Shown here: in pieces, positions 1 to 5,587 of the stretch | Layout: each line of letters opens with the position of its first letter | How positions within the stretch are numbered: the first letter of the stretch is position 1 | Assembly (NCBI GenBank): GCA_002336765.1 | Contig: DDES01000218.1 | Span: 1 to 7,864, forward strand | From: Novosphingobium sp. UBA1948 | GTDB lineage: Bacteria > Pseudomonadota > Alphaproteobacteria > Sphingomonadales > Sphingomonadaceae | Direction of reading: 5' to 3' | Length of the DNA: 7,864 nt | The notes under the pieces: model-generated | Database searches by the model: none | What the model was told of the DNA's origin: nothing | What the model saw: the letters and a program-made list of their open reading frames with translations, nothing else | Made by a program: the position numbers and the translations under genes

Positions 1-1477
1 TGAAGTCCATGTCGCCCAGATGATCCTCATCACCCAGAATGTCGGACAGCACGGTGAACTCGTCGCCTTCGAGGATCAGACCCATGGCGATACCCGACAC
101 GGGGCGCACCAGCGGCACGCCCGCGTCCATCATCGAGAGCGAACCACCGCAGACGGTGGCCATCGACGACGAACCGTTCGACTCGGTGATGTCCGAGAGA
201 ACGCGGATCGTGTAGGGGAAGTCTTCCTTGCTGGGCAGAACGGGGTGCAGCGCGCGCCATGCCAGCTTGCCATGGCCAACTTCACGACGACCCGGGGCGC
301 CGAAGCGGCCCACTTCGCCGACCGAGTAGGGCGGGAAGTTGTAGTGCAGCATGAAGCTTTCATAACGCAGGCCGTCGAGGCCGTCGATCATCTGCTCGGC
401 ATCCTTGGTGCCCAGCGTGGTGGTGCAGATCGACTGCGTCTCACCGCGCGTGAACAGCGCCGAACCGTGCGTGCGCGGCAGGAAGCCGACGATGCTCTCG
501 ATCGGGCGGACCTGCGTGGTGGTGCGGCCATCGATGCGGGTGCCGTCCTTGAGGATGGCGGTGCGCACGATTTCGGCTTCCAGCTTCTTGGTGACCTTGA
601 TGGCGACCATCTGGGTCTGCGGGCTTTCCTCGGCAAAGGCGGCCTTGGCCTTGGCGCGGACCTCGTTCAGCGCGTTCGAACGCGCCGACTTGTCGGTCAG
701 CTTGTAGGCGGCGGCGATGTCCTTGCCGACCAGCTTCTTGAGCTTGGCCTTCATGTCGGCGGTGTTGTCCGACAGGTCGATCTCCCAAGGATCCTTGGCA
801 GCCTTTTCGGCCAGATCGATGATGAGGTTGGTCACCTTGCGGATCTCGTCATGCGCGAACATGACGGCGCCCAGCATTTCTTCCTCGGACAGTTCCTTGG
901 CTTCCGACTCCACCATCATCACCGCGCCTTCGGTGGCGGCGACCACGAGGTCGAGGCGGCCTTCGGCAACCTGCGCCATCGAGGGGTTGAGCTGGTATTC
1001 GCCATCCTTGAAACCGACACGGGCAGCGCCGATCGGGCCCATGAAAGGCACGCCCGAGATGGTCAGAGCGGCCGACGCGGCGACCATCGCCACAATGTCG
1101 GGCTCGCTCTCGCCGTCATAGCTCAGCACCTGGGCGATGACGTTGATCTCGTTGTAGAAACCTTCGGGGAACAGCGGGCGGACCGGACGGTCGATCAGGC
1201 GGGAAACCAGCGTTTCCTTTTCCGTGGCACCGCGTTCACGCTTGAAGAAGCCGCCCGGGATACGGCCGGCAGCCGAATATTTTTCCTGATAGTGCACGGT
1301 GAGCGGGAAGAAGTCCTGCCCTTCCTTGACACTCTTGGCGGCGGTCACGGCGCAAAGCACCACGGTTTCGCCATAGGTGGCCAGCACAGCGCCATCGGCT
1401 TGACGGGCGATACGGCCGGTTTCGAGGGTGAGGGTTTTTCCGCCCCATTCCATCGATACGGTTTTGACGTCGAACAT
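1..1477 (-). CDS. pnp: Polynucleotide phosphorylase (PNPase), 3' end cut by window edge
   Basis: Processive 3'-5' exoribonuclease that uses phosphate to release nucleoside diphosphates from RNA. It is a trimeric cytoplasmic enzyme of mRNA decay and often part of the degradosome. The window holds the first 492 codons of a protein usually about 700-770 residues long. The visible part covers the first RNase PH domain, the all-helical linker domain and most of the second RNase PH domain; the KH and S1 RNA-binding domains lie outside. The protein starts MFDVKTVSMEWGGKTL. The RNA-gripping loop FFKR is at residues 77-80. GRREVGHGKLAWR near residue 400 is the phosphate and active-site strand. GDEDHLGDMDF ends at residue 492, and its D483 and D489 align with the catalytic metal-binding pair of E. 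coli PNPase (D486 and D492). The ATG at 1477 is chosen because the N-terminus fits the family and GAAGGAAG lies just upstream. The gene follows rpsO after a 355-base structured leader, which in enterobacteria is where RNase III and PNPase autoregulation act; similar control here is inference. Confidence 0.97.
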   Translation of the reverse strand, partial: MFDVKTVSMEWGGKTLTLETGRIARQADGAVLATYGETVVLCAVTAAKSVKEGQDFFPLTVHYQEKYSAAGRIPGGFFKRERGATEKETLVSRLIDRPVRPLFPEGFYNEINVIAQVLSYDGESEPDIVAMVAASAALTISGVPFMGPIGAARVGFKDGEYQLNPSMAQVAEGRLDLVVAATEGAVMMVESEAKELSEEEMLGAVMFAHDEIRKVTNLIIDLAEKAAKDPWEIDLSDNTADMKAKLKKLVGKDIAAAYKLTDKSARSNALNEVRAKAKAAFAEESPQTQMVAIKVTKKLEAEIVRTAILKDGTRIDGRTTTQVRPIESIVGFLPRTHGSALFTRGETQSICTTTLGTKDAEQMIDGLDGLRYESFMLHYNFPPYSVGEVGRFGAPGRREVGHGKLAWRALHPVLPSKEDFPYTIRVLSDITESNGSSSMATVCGGSLSMMDAGVPLVRPVSGIAMGLILEGDEFTVLSDILGDEDHLGDMDF

Positions 1478-1491
1478 GTGTCTTCCTTCAG

Positions 1492-1516
1492 CCCTTCCGC
1501 CCTATTGCGGGAGGGG
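1492..1516 (-). repeat. GC-rich hairpin just upstream of pnp
   Basis: On the minus strand the arm CCCCTCCCGC and the arm GCGGAAGGG pair over nine positions, with one bulged base and one G-U pair, around a short loop AATAGG. The hairpin ends 14 bases before the pnp start codon, next to the GAAGGAAG ribosome site, so it could influence pnp translation or be a processing site. Its outer sequence (CCCCTCC...GGAAGGGC) resembles the hairpin between infB and the DUF1697 gene at 6155-6181. This suggests a family of small palindromic intergenic repeats; sphingomonad genomes commonly carry CCCCTCCC...GGGAGGGG words between genes, as I recall them. There is no U tract, so it is not a terminator. Confidence 0.5.
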
Positions 1517-1523
1517 TTTGCTG

Positions 1524-1541
1524 CCGGGGATACCGTCCCGG
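1524..1541 (-). promoter_or_regulatory. Hairpin in pnp leader
   Basis: The minus strand reads CCGGGACGGTATCCCCGG here. The arms CCGGGA and TCCCCGG pair with one bulged C around a loop of five bases (CGGTA). It lies 46 bases upstream of the pnp start codon and is not followed by a U tract. Together with the neighbouring hairpin at 1492-1516 it gives the pnp leader two consecutive stems. By analogy with the RNase III hairpin in the E. coli pnp leader it is a candidate processing or autoregulation site, but that role is inferred. Confidence 0.35.
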
Positions 1542-1629
1542 TCCGGTGCGGGGCTTGTTGATCATGCCCCAAAGGCCGCCCGCCGGATTGCGGATTGGGC
1601 CTTCAAAAACTTGTTTGCCCAGATATGCG

Positions 1630-1650
1630 AAAAGCCCCTTGGCGGGGCCT
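1630..1650 (-). terminator. Rho-independent terminator-like hairpin between rpsO and pnp
   Basis: On the minus strand AGGCCCC, a loop GCCAA, and GGGGCTTTT form a stem of five G-C pairs, extended by a G-U and an A-U pair, followed immediately by UUUUC. This is the classic shape of an intrinsic terminator. It starts 182 bases after the rpsO stop codon and ends 152 bases before pnp. It would end or attenuate the infB-to-rpsO transcript and limit read-through into pnp, as the terminator between rpsO and pnp does in E. coli. Whether it acts fully, partly or only as an RNA 3' end stabiliser cannot be judged from sequence. Confidence 0.65.
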
Positions 1651-1681
1651 AACCTGTCTGGCGCAGGCTCTATAGCGGAAA

Positions 1682-1710
1682 GGGCGCCGCCGATCCATCG
1701 GCAACCGCCC
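1682..1710 (-). promoter_or_regulatory. Two-tier hairpin in the rpsO-pnp spacer
   Basis: An outer stem GGGCG/CGCCC (five pairs) encloses an internal loop (GTT opposite GG) and then an inner perfect inverted repeat GCCGAT-GG-ATCGGC (1689-1702), which as RNA gives five pairs and a UGGA tetraloop. The sequence that follows on the minus strand is TTTCCGC, a poor U tract, so this is a weak terminator candidate at best. A long double-stranded stem upstream of pnp is also what RNase III would need for processing. The perfect inner palindrome could alternatively be a DNA operator. The structure is visible in the sequence; the function is not. Confidence 0.4.
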
Positions 1711-1720
1711 TAATTCCGAC

Positions 1721-1745
1721 AAAAACGCCCCTATGAAAAACGCCC
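1721..1745 (-). repeat. Tandem GGGCGTTTTT words
   Basis: The 10-base word GGGCGTTTTT (minus strand) occurs twice, at 1745-1736 and 1730-1721, so the two copies are offset by 15 bases with five bases between them. Both T runs lie downstream of rpsO. I see no clear hairpin directly before either T run, so they are not called terminators. They may be chance, a duplicated binding word, or remnants of a degenerate 3' end. Confidence 0.4.
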
Positions 1746-1752
1746 GCGCCTT

Positions 1753-1807
1753 GGATGGTCGCATCGCGGAAAGCCAAAACCGGTTCCCACGTTTTGCGCG
1801 ACACTCC
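1753..1807. repeat. Dispersed-type palindromic element with AAAACCGGTTCCCAC core
   Basis: An interrupted palindrome of about 55 bases. The outer arms 1753-1762 and 1798-1807 pair at eight of ten positions. An inner stem CAAAAC (1775-1780) / GTTTTG (1791-1796) flanks the loop CGGTTCCCAC. The core word AAAACCGGTTCCCAC within a palindrome is, from memory, a very common intergenic repeat in rhizobia and other alphaproteobacteria, where variants end in GCATGATC/GATCATGC arms. Here it begins 25 bases after the rpsO stop codon. It would form a stable stem in the rpsO 3' end. It carries no gene and is probably an immobile or miniature repeat rather than an active insertion sequence. Family membership is inferred from recall, not from a search. 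Confidence 0.55.
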
Positions 1808-1832
1808 AGGCGGAGGCGTTTTCCGTTTGAGC

Positions 1833-2102
1833 TTACTTACGCAGGCCCAGCTTGGCGATGAGGGCGTTGTAGCGCGCCACATCCTTCTTCTTCAGATAGG
1901 CCAGCAGCGTGCGACGCTTGTTGACCATCTGGAGCAGACCGCGACGCGAGTGGTTGTCCTTCGCGTGGGTCTTGAAGTGTTCGGTGAGGTTGACGATGCG
2001 GGTGGTCAGGATCGCAACCTGCACTTCGGGCGAACCGGTGTCGCCAGCGTGCTGGGCGTTGCTATCGATAACTTCCTGCTTCTTTTCAGCGGTAATCGTC
2101 AT
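1833..2102 (-). CDS. rpsO: 30S ribosomal protein S15
   Basis: Primary 16S rRNA-binding protein of the 30S platform; it binds the central-domain three-way junction and also contacts the 50S subunit in bridge B4. The protein has 89 residues, the usual length, and starts MTITAEKKQEVI. Its family signature is intact: HAGDTGSPEVQVA in the first third, LTEHFKTHAKDNHSRRGLL in the middle, and KRRTLLAYLKKKD with the C-terminal LIAKLGLRK. The ATG at 2102 follows the truB stop codon by five bases, and GGAG at 2114-2111 inside the end of truB is its ribosome site, eight bases away. S15 commonly represses its own synthesis by binding its leader mRNA. With almost no leader here, any such control would have to involve the end of truB or be absent (inference). 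Confidence 0.98.
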   Translation of the reverse strand: MTITAEKKQEVIDSNAQHAGDTGSPEVQVAILTTRIVNLTEHFKTHAKDNHSRRGLLQMVNKRRTLLAYLKKKDVARYNALIAKLGLRK

Positions 2103-2107
2103 ATCAT

Positions 2108-3025
2108 CTACTCCGCGACATCAACAAGGTTGAACCCTCGTTCGACCGTAGCCGAACCGCCTTCGAGCCGCACCAGCGCCACCGGCACTTGGCCCAGTTT
2201 CGCGCAGTATAGCCCGTCAGGCTGGGGCAGCCCGACCAGAACGCGGCCCTGACGGGTCGCCCTTGCCTGATCGGGCGAGAGGGATAGAGCCGGGATGTCG
2301 ACCAGCCCTGCCTCCAGCGGCAAGAGTTTGTGTTCAAGAGGCGCGCCCTTACCGATTTCATTGAGAGAGTCCAGCGAAATCGCCTGATCGAGCGCAAAGG
2401 GCCCCGCCGACAGCCGCCGCAGCATGGTGACCGACCCGCGCGAACCCAGCGCCAGCGCGATGTCGCGGGCAAGGCTGCGGATATAGGTGCCCTTGGACAC
2501 ATGCGCACGCAAAGTGGCCCAATCTTCCCCCGCGTCCAGCAGATCGAGGCTGTGGATGGTGACAGGGCGCGTCGGCATCTCCACCGCTTCGCCCGCCCGC
2601 GCACGGTCATAGGCGCGCTTGCCGTCGATCATCAGCGCCGAATAGGCGGGCGGCACCTGTTCGATCGGGCCGGTGAACTGGGGCAACACGCTGGCGATCT
2701 CCGCCGCCATCGGTCGCACATCGCTGGTGGCCACCACCTCACCCTCCAGATCGAGCGTAGAGGTCTCCGCGCCAAAGCGGATCGTGAAATCATAGGTCTT
2801 GGAAGCGTCCAGCATCCGCCCTGTCAGCTTGGTCGCCTCGCCCAGCGCGATGGGCAGCAACCCGCTGGCCAAGGGATCCAGCGTGCCGCCGTGGCCCACC
2901 TTGATCCCGCCCTTCAGCTTCATGTTATAGCCCGCCTCGCGCAGGTTACGCTTCACCGCGCTCACCGCCTGCGTGCTGCCCAGTTCAAGCGGCTTGTCGA
3001 GGATGATCCAGCCATGGAGGCTCAC
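2108..3025 (-). CDS. truB: tRNA pseudouridine-55 synthase
   Basis: Converts uridine 55 in the T-loop of elongator tRNAs to pseudouridine and also acts as a tRNA folding chaperone. The product has 305 residues, normal for the family. Visible motifs are HGWIILDKP at 4-12; VGHGGTLDPLASGLLP at 43-58 with the catalytic aspartate D50; KTYDF at 76-80 with the active-site tyrosine Y78; PPAYSALMIDGKRAYD at 125-140; and SKGTYIRSLARDI at 177-189. The last 60 residues form the small C-terminal PUA-like part. The motif VGHGGTLDP has G where many homologues have T (VGHTGTLDP), a minor variant. The start is a GTG at 3025, supported by the family N-terminus and by its 4-base overlap (GTGA) with the stop of the upstream protease gene. 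There is no strong Shine-Dalgarno sequence, so translation probably depends on coupling to that gene. The downstream neighbour is rpsO after five bases. Confidence 0.97.
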   Translation of the reverse strand: MSLHGWIILDKPLELGSTQAVSAVKRNLREAGYNMKLKGGIKVGHGGTLDPLASGLLPIALGEATKLTGRMLDASKTYDFTIRFGAETSTLDLEGEVVATSDVRPMAAEIASVLPQFTGPIEQVPPAYSALMIDGKRAYDRARAGEAVEMPTRPVTIHSLDLLDAGEDWATLRAHVSKGTYIRSLARDIALALGSRGSVTMLRRLSAGPFALDQAISLDSLNEIGKGAPLEHKLLPLEAGLVDIPALSLSPDQARATRQGRVLVGLPQPDGLYCAKLGQVPVALVRLEGGSATVERGFNLVDVAE

Positions 3026-3708
3026 AGGCTGGCGATCCAGTTACCCGCTGCCAACATATGGTCGCCCAGCCAGTGAAACGGTGGATCAATCAACCGCCCC
3101 ACCAGATTGAACCCGGGGAACAGCATCGGCAAGACGACGAGAACCAGCATAGGCACCAGCATGCCCCAGCGCCGCGCACGCCGATAGATTCGCGCGGCAG
3201 GAGAAGGCAGCAGGCCTTCGATGATATGCGATCCATCAAAAGGCGGGATCGGGATGAGGTTGAACAATGCGAGATAAAGGTTGAGCGACAGAAAATTGAC
3301 GAGATTGTCACCCCAGAAATTGCCATCGAGGGCCATCCCCTCGCCTTGCACCCGCACCAGAAATGCAAGGCCGATGGCCGCGGCAAGCGCCATCAAGAGG
3401 TTAGCCAGCGGGCCGGCCGCCGCCACCATCATCATGTCGCGGCGCGGATTGCGCAGCCGCCGCATATCCACCGGAACCGGTTTGGCCCAGCCAAACACCG
3501 GCAGATGCGCAAAAGCCAGCAAACCGGGCAAGATCACAGTGCCCAGCAGATCAATATGACGCAAGGGATTGAGTGTGAGACGCCGCGCCTCATAAGCCGT
3601 GGGATCACCCAGTGCGCGGGCCGTCAGACCATGCGCTACCTCGTGAAACACAATGGCGAAAACCAGCGGCACGATCAGCGTAATCGCCTGATAAAGCGAC
3701 GGCGCCAT
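3022..3708 (-). CDS. Compact M50 family site-2-type membrane metalloprotease
   Basis: Predicted intramembrane zinc protease of the M50 (site-2 protease) family, 228 residues. HEVAH at 22-26 is the HExxH zinc site with E23 as catalytic base. NLIPIPPFDGSHI at 150-162 carries D158, the expected third zinc ligand. AAAGPLANLLMAL near 96-108 is the conserved helix after the first motif. About five hydrophobic segments can be seen: roughly 8-24, 52-70, 92-118, 136-156 and 182-204. There is no PDZ insert, unlike RseP, so it belongs with the short PDZ-less members. The substrate is unknown, and many such genes are annotated only as 'site-2 protease family protein'. The ATG at 3708 is used because it overlaps the tdk stop by one base (TGATG) and has a GGGGG stretch nine bases upstream; a longer frame upstream runs through tdk and is not real. 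The gene overlaps truB by four bases. Its link to translation genes is positional only. Confidence 0.9.
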   Translation of the reverse strand: MAPSLYQAITLIVPLVFAIVFHEVAHGLTARALGDPTAYEARRLTLNPLRHIDLLGTVILPGLLAFAHLPVFGWAKPVPVDMRRLRNPRRDMMMVAAAGPLANLLMALAAAIGLAFLVRVQGEGMALDGNFWGDNLVNFLSLNLYLALFNLIPIPPFDGSHIIEGLLPSPAARIYRRARRWGMLVPMLVLVVLPMLFPGFNLVGRLIDPPFHWLGDHMLAAGNWIASL

Positions 3709-4301
3709 CAGCCTGCGCCCCCGTACATCCCCCGCGCCTGCGCAAAATGGCGGCGACACAGGGCGACATAGCGGTCGTTGCCGCCGATCTCGGTCTGCGC
3801 ACCCTCGATCACCGCGTGGCCCGCCGCGTCCACGCGCAGGTTCATCGTCGCCTTGCGGCCACAATGGCACACCGCCTTCAACTCCACCAAAGCATCGGCA
3901 ATGCCCAGCAACACCGCGCTGCCGGGGAAGAGTTCGCCCTGAAAATCGGTGCGCAAGCCATAGCACAACACCGGAATCCCGCCCTCGTCGGCAATCCGCG
4001 CGGCCTGCCACACCTGCTCTGGCGAGAGGAACTGCGCCTCGTCCACCAGCACACAGGACAGGTTCTCGCTCTCATGCGCGGCCATCACCGCGCTGTAGAG
4101 ATCGGTGTGCGGGGCAAAGCGGTGCGCGCCCGCGTGCAGGCCGATGCGGCTCTCGATGGCGTTATCCCCCCCGCGACGGTCCAGCGCGGCGGTCCACAGC
4201 ATGGTGGTCATGCCGCGCTCGCGATAGTTGAAATCGGCCTGCAACAGCGTGGTCGATTTGCCCGCATTCATGCTGGCATAGTAGAAATAGAGCTTGGCCA
4301 T
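3708..4301 (-). CDS. tdk: Thymidine kinase (type II)
   Basis: Phosphorylates thymidine to dTMP with ATP in the pyrimidine salvage pathway; cytoplasmic and typically tetrameric. The 197-residue product carries every expected element: the P-loop SMNAGKST at 10-17, VLVDEAQF at 84-91 with the catalytic base E88, the substrate-side segment VLCYGLRTDFQGELFPGS at 111-128, a zinc site from C145, C147, C182 and H185, and the thymidine-binding region IGGNDRYV at 172-179. From memory the sequence closely follows the E. coli type of Tdk in motif wording. The ATG at 4301 directly abuts the stop of the upstream hydrolase gene (TAAATG), and no good Shine-Dalgarno sequence is visible, so coupled translation is likely. 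The protease gene follows with a one-base overlap. Tdk is not part of the classical infB-pnp operon. Confidence 0.97.
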   Translation of the reverse strand: MAKLYFYYASMNAGKSTTLLQADFNYRERGMTTMLWTAALDRRGGDNAIESRIGLHAGAHRFAPHTDLYSAVMAAHESENLSCVLVDEAQFLSPEQVWQAARIADEGGIPVLCYGLRTDFQGELFPGSAVLLGIADALVELKAVCHCGRKATMNLRVDAAGHAVIEGAQTEIGGNDRYVALCRRHFAQARGMYGGAG

Positions 4302-5177
4302 TTACCGGAGGGCCGCCAGCCAATCGAGCAGCTTGGCCGTCAGCGCGATGCGATGATCGGAAAAGGAATGGTCGGTAGGCCAGTTGGCGGCAGTCAGCCT
4401 GCCACCTCTGCCCTTGGCCGCCGCCAGTTTGTCGGCATAGTCGCTGCCCAGCCCGCGCTGCGCATAGATCAGGCCCAGCGGACGGTCGGCGATCCGCCCC
4501 ACCACCGCATGCAGATCGAAGAAGGGCTCGGCATGGCGCAATTCGTCCAGCAGATCCTCCTCGCGCGCGTTGAGCGGAGGCATGTCGCCATCCAGTTCGC
4601 CCGCCTTGAAGGCGGCCAGCCCCTGCGGCGTGGCGATGGAGCGCCCGATGGCGGCAAAATCGGCCGGATCGATCAGGAAGGCGCCTTTCAGACCCGGCAC
4701 ATCGGCCATGGTGCGCGCCGCCATCATCCCGCCAAGGCTGTGGCCCGCCACCACCACCCGCTTGGGATCAATACCATAGAGCGCGGCATGGGCCGGATCC
4801 TGCAGGAAGCGCGCGGCGTTGGCGGCATCCTGCGCGCAATGGGCAAAGCTGTAGGTGCCCTCGCTGCCCCAACTGCCGCGATAATGCAGCGTCAGCACAT
4901 GCCAACCGGCACGGCGCGCGGCCTGCGCCAGATCGAGGTTCTGCTCGTTGCCGGGCAGGCCGTGAAGCAGCAGCAATGCGGGATGCGGCCCCTTGCCAGA
5001 GGCCAGATAGAGCACAGCGTTGATCTTCGCGCCTTCGCTGGGCAACTGGAAGGCCACCATCCGCGCCGGATAGCGCGCATCGGGCGCGGGATCGGCCGCC
5101 ACGGCGACGGGCACAGGACGCGCCTCCAGCGGGCTGGCCGCCACCAGCGCCAGCGCGGCCAGCAGCAGGCGGCTCAT
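4302..5177 (-). CDS. Exported alpha/beta-hydrolase, dienelactone hydrolase-like
   Basis: Predicted serine hydrolase of the alpha/beta-hydrolase fold, 291 residues. An N-terminal signal peptide is evident: R3, a hydrophobic core LLLAALALVAA at 4-14, and a likely cleavage after SPLEA at about residue 19. This implies a periplasmic or secreted enzyme. The oxyanion segment LLLLHGLPGNEQN is at 68-80, the nucleophile elbow is GHSLGG at 145-150 with S147, and the histidine is probably H270 in TDHSFSDHR (H275 is the alternative). The acid residue is not certain. The domain resembles the dienelactone hydrolase and prolyl oligopeptidase-like group, but the substrate cannot be predicted. The ATG at 5177 overlaps the rbfA stop by four bases (ATGA), with GAGGGCGG nearby as ribosome site, and the next gene, tdk, abuts its stop. 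An exported hydrolase is unexpected inside a ribosome-maturation operon. Confidence 0.88.
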   Translation of the reverse strand: MSRLLLAALALVAASPLEARPVPVAVAADPAPDARYPARMVAFQLPSEGAKINAVLYLASGKGPHPALLLLHGLPGNEQNLDLAQAARRAGWHVLTLHYRGSWGSEGTYSFAHCAQDAANAARFLQDPAHAALYGIDPKRVVVAGHSLGGMMAARTMADVPGLKGAFLIDPADFAAIGRSIATPQGLAAFKAGELDGDMPPLNAREEDLLDELRHAEPFFDLHAVVGRIADRPLGLIYAQRGLGSDYADKLAAAKGRGGRLTAANWPTDHSFSDHRIALTAKLLDWLAALR

Positions 5178-5587
5178 GCCCCGCCGCCCTCTTGCCCGCC
5201 CTCGACATCGCGGCTCACCAGCGGGCTGGCCAGCAGCGCGTCGATGCGGCTTGCCTCGTCAAAGCTCTCGTCGGGCAGAAACTTGATGCGGGCGGCGTAT
5301 TTCATCTTGAGCTTGCCCGCCACTTCCTTCTGGAAAAAGGCGGTGTGGGTGCGCAAGGCTTTGATCACCGCCTCCTCGTCCTCGCCCAGCAAGGGCTTCA
5401 CGAAAACGGCGGCGTGGCGCAGGTCGGGGCTCATGCGAACCTCGGTCACGCTGACTGTATGCGCGGAAAGCACATCGTCATGCACCATTTGCCGCATCAG
5501 CAGTTCGGAGATCACATGGCGCACCTGTTCACCCACCTTGAGCAGGCGGACCGAACGGGTTTCAGGGGTGGCGGTTTGGCGAACCAT
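5174..5587 (-). CDS. rbfA: 30S ribosome-binding factor A
   Basis: Small KH-like protein that binds free 30S subunits and helps mature the 5' end and decoding region of 16S rRNA; it is important at low temperature in other bacteria. The product has 137 residues and starts MVRQTATPETRSVRLLKVGEQV when the ATG at 5587 is used. That start overlaps the DUF1697 stop by one base (TGATG) and has GGAA just upstream; an in-frame ATG 60 bases earlier lies inside the DUF1697 gene and adds residues not typical of the family. Family segments are VGEQVRHVISELLMR near the N-terminus, VTEVRMSPDLRHAAVFVKPL in the middle and ARIKFLPDESFDEASRID near the C-terminus, followed by a glycine-rich tail EGGQEGGGA. It ends overlapping the hydrolase gene. 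Standing downstream of infB is its usual place, here separated by one inserted gene. Confidence 0.95.
   Translation of the reverse strand: MVRQTATPETRSVRLLKVGEQVRHVISELLMRQMVHDDVLSAHTVSVTEVRMSPDLRHAAVFVKPLLGEDEEAVIKALRTHTAFFQKEVAGKLKMKYAARIKFLPDESFDEASRIDALLASPLVSRDVEGGQEGGGA

Larger units (their letters stand above)
1478..1832 (-). other. rpsO-pnp intergenic spacer / structured pnp leader
   Basis: This 355-base stretch has no credible gene; the short open frames crossing it lack family resemblance and good ribosome sites. Read on the minus strand from rpsO to pnp it contains, in order, a long interrupted palindrome (1807-1753), a tandem pair of GGGCGTTTTT words, a two-tier hairpin (1710-1682), a terminator-like hairpin followed by U residues (1650-1630), a weak stem with a 16-base loop (1621-1596), and two hairpins (1541-1524 and 1516-1492) before the pnp Shine-Dalgarno sequence. 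All structures were found by eye as inverted repeats; no folding energy was computed. The arrangement parallels the E. coli rpsO-pnp spacer, which holds a terminator and an RNase III-processed hairpin, but the sequences are unrelated to anything I can align. Confidence 0.7.

Noticed and set aside
20..1561. Long plus-strand open frame of 513 codons opposite pnp
   Set aside because: It is the antisense shadow of a clear PNPase. Its translation is rich in His, Arg, Gly and Asp, as expected from reversed GC-rich codons, and has no domain-like pattern.
1596..1621. Six-pair stem with a 16-base loop (TGGGC/GCCCA) in the pnp leader
   Set aside because: The loop is large and the stem short, so it could easily arise by chance in this GC-rich spacer.
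1668..1710. Possible pnp promoter with CTATAG as -10 box
   Set aside because: No acceptable -35 hexamer lies 16-18 bases upstream, since the sequence there is ATGGAT. The TTGCCG further up is 23 bases away. It is too weak to list as a feature.
2330..3076. Plus-strand 248-codon frame opposite truB, and similar frames at 3058-3771 and 5764-6366
   Set aside because: These are shadows of truB, the M50 gene and the DUF1697/infB region, without recognisable motifs or ribosome sites.
3709..4011. N-terminal extension of the M50 protease frame into tdk
   Set aside because: The extension is Arg/Gly-rich, lies wholly within tdk in another frame, and the family start fits MAPSLYQAITLIVP at 3708 with a TGATG junction.
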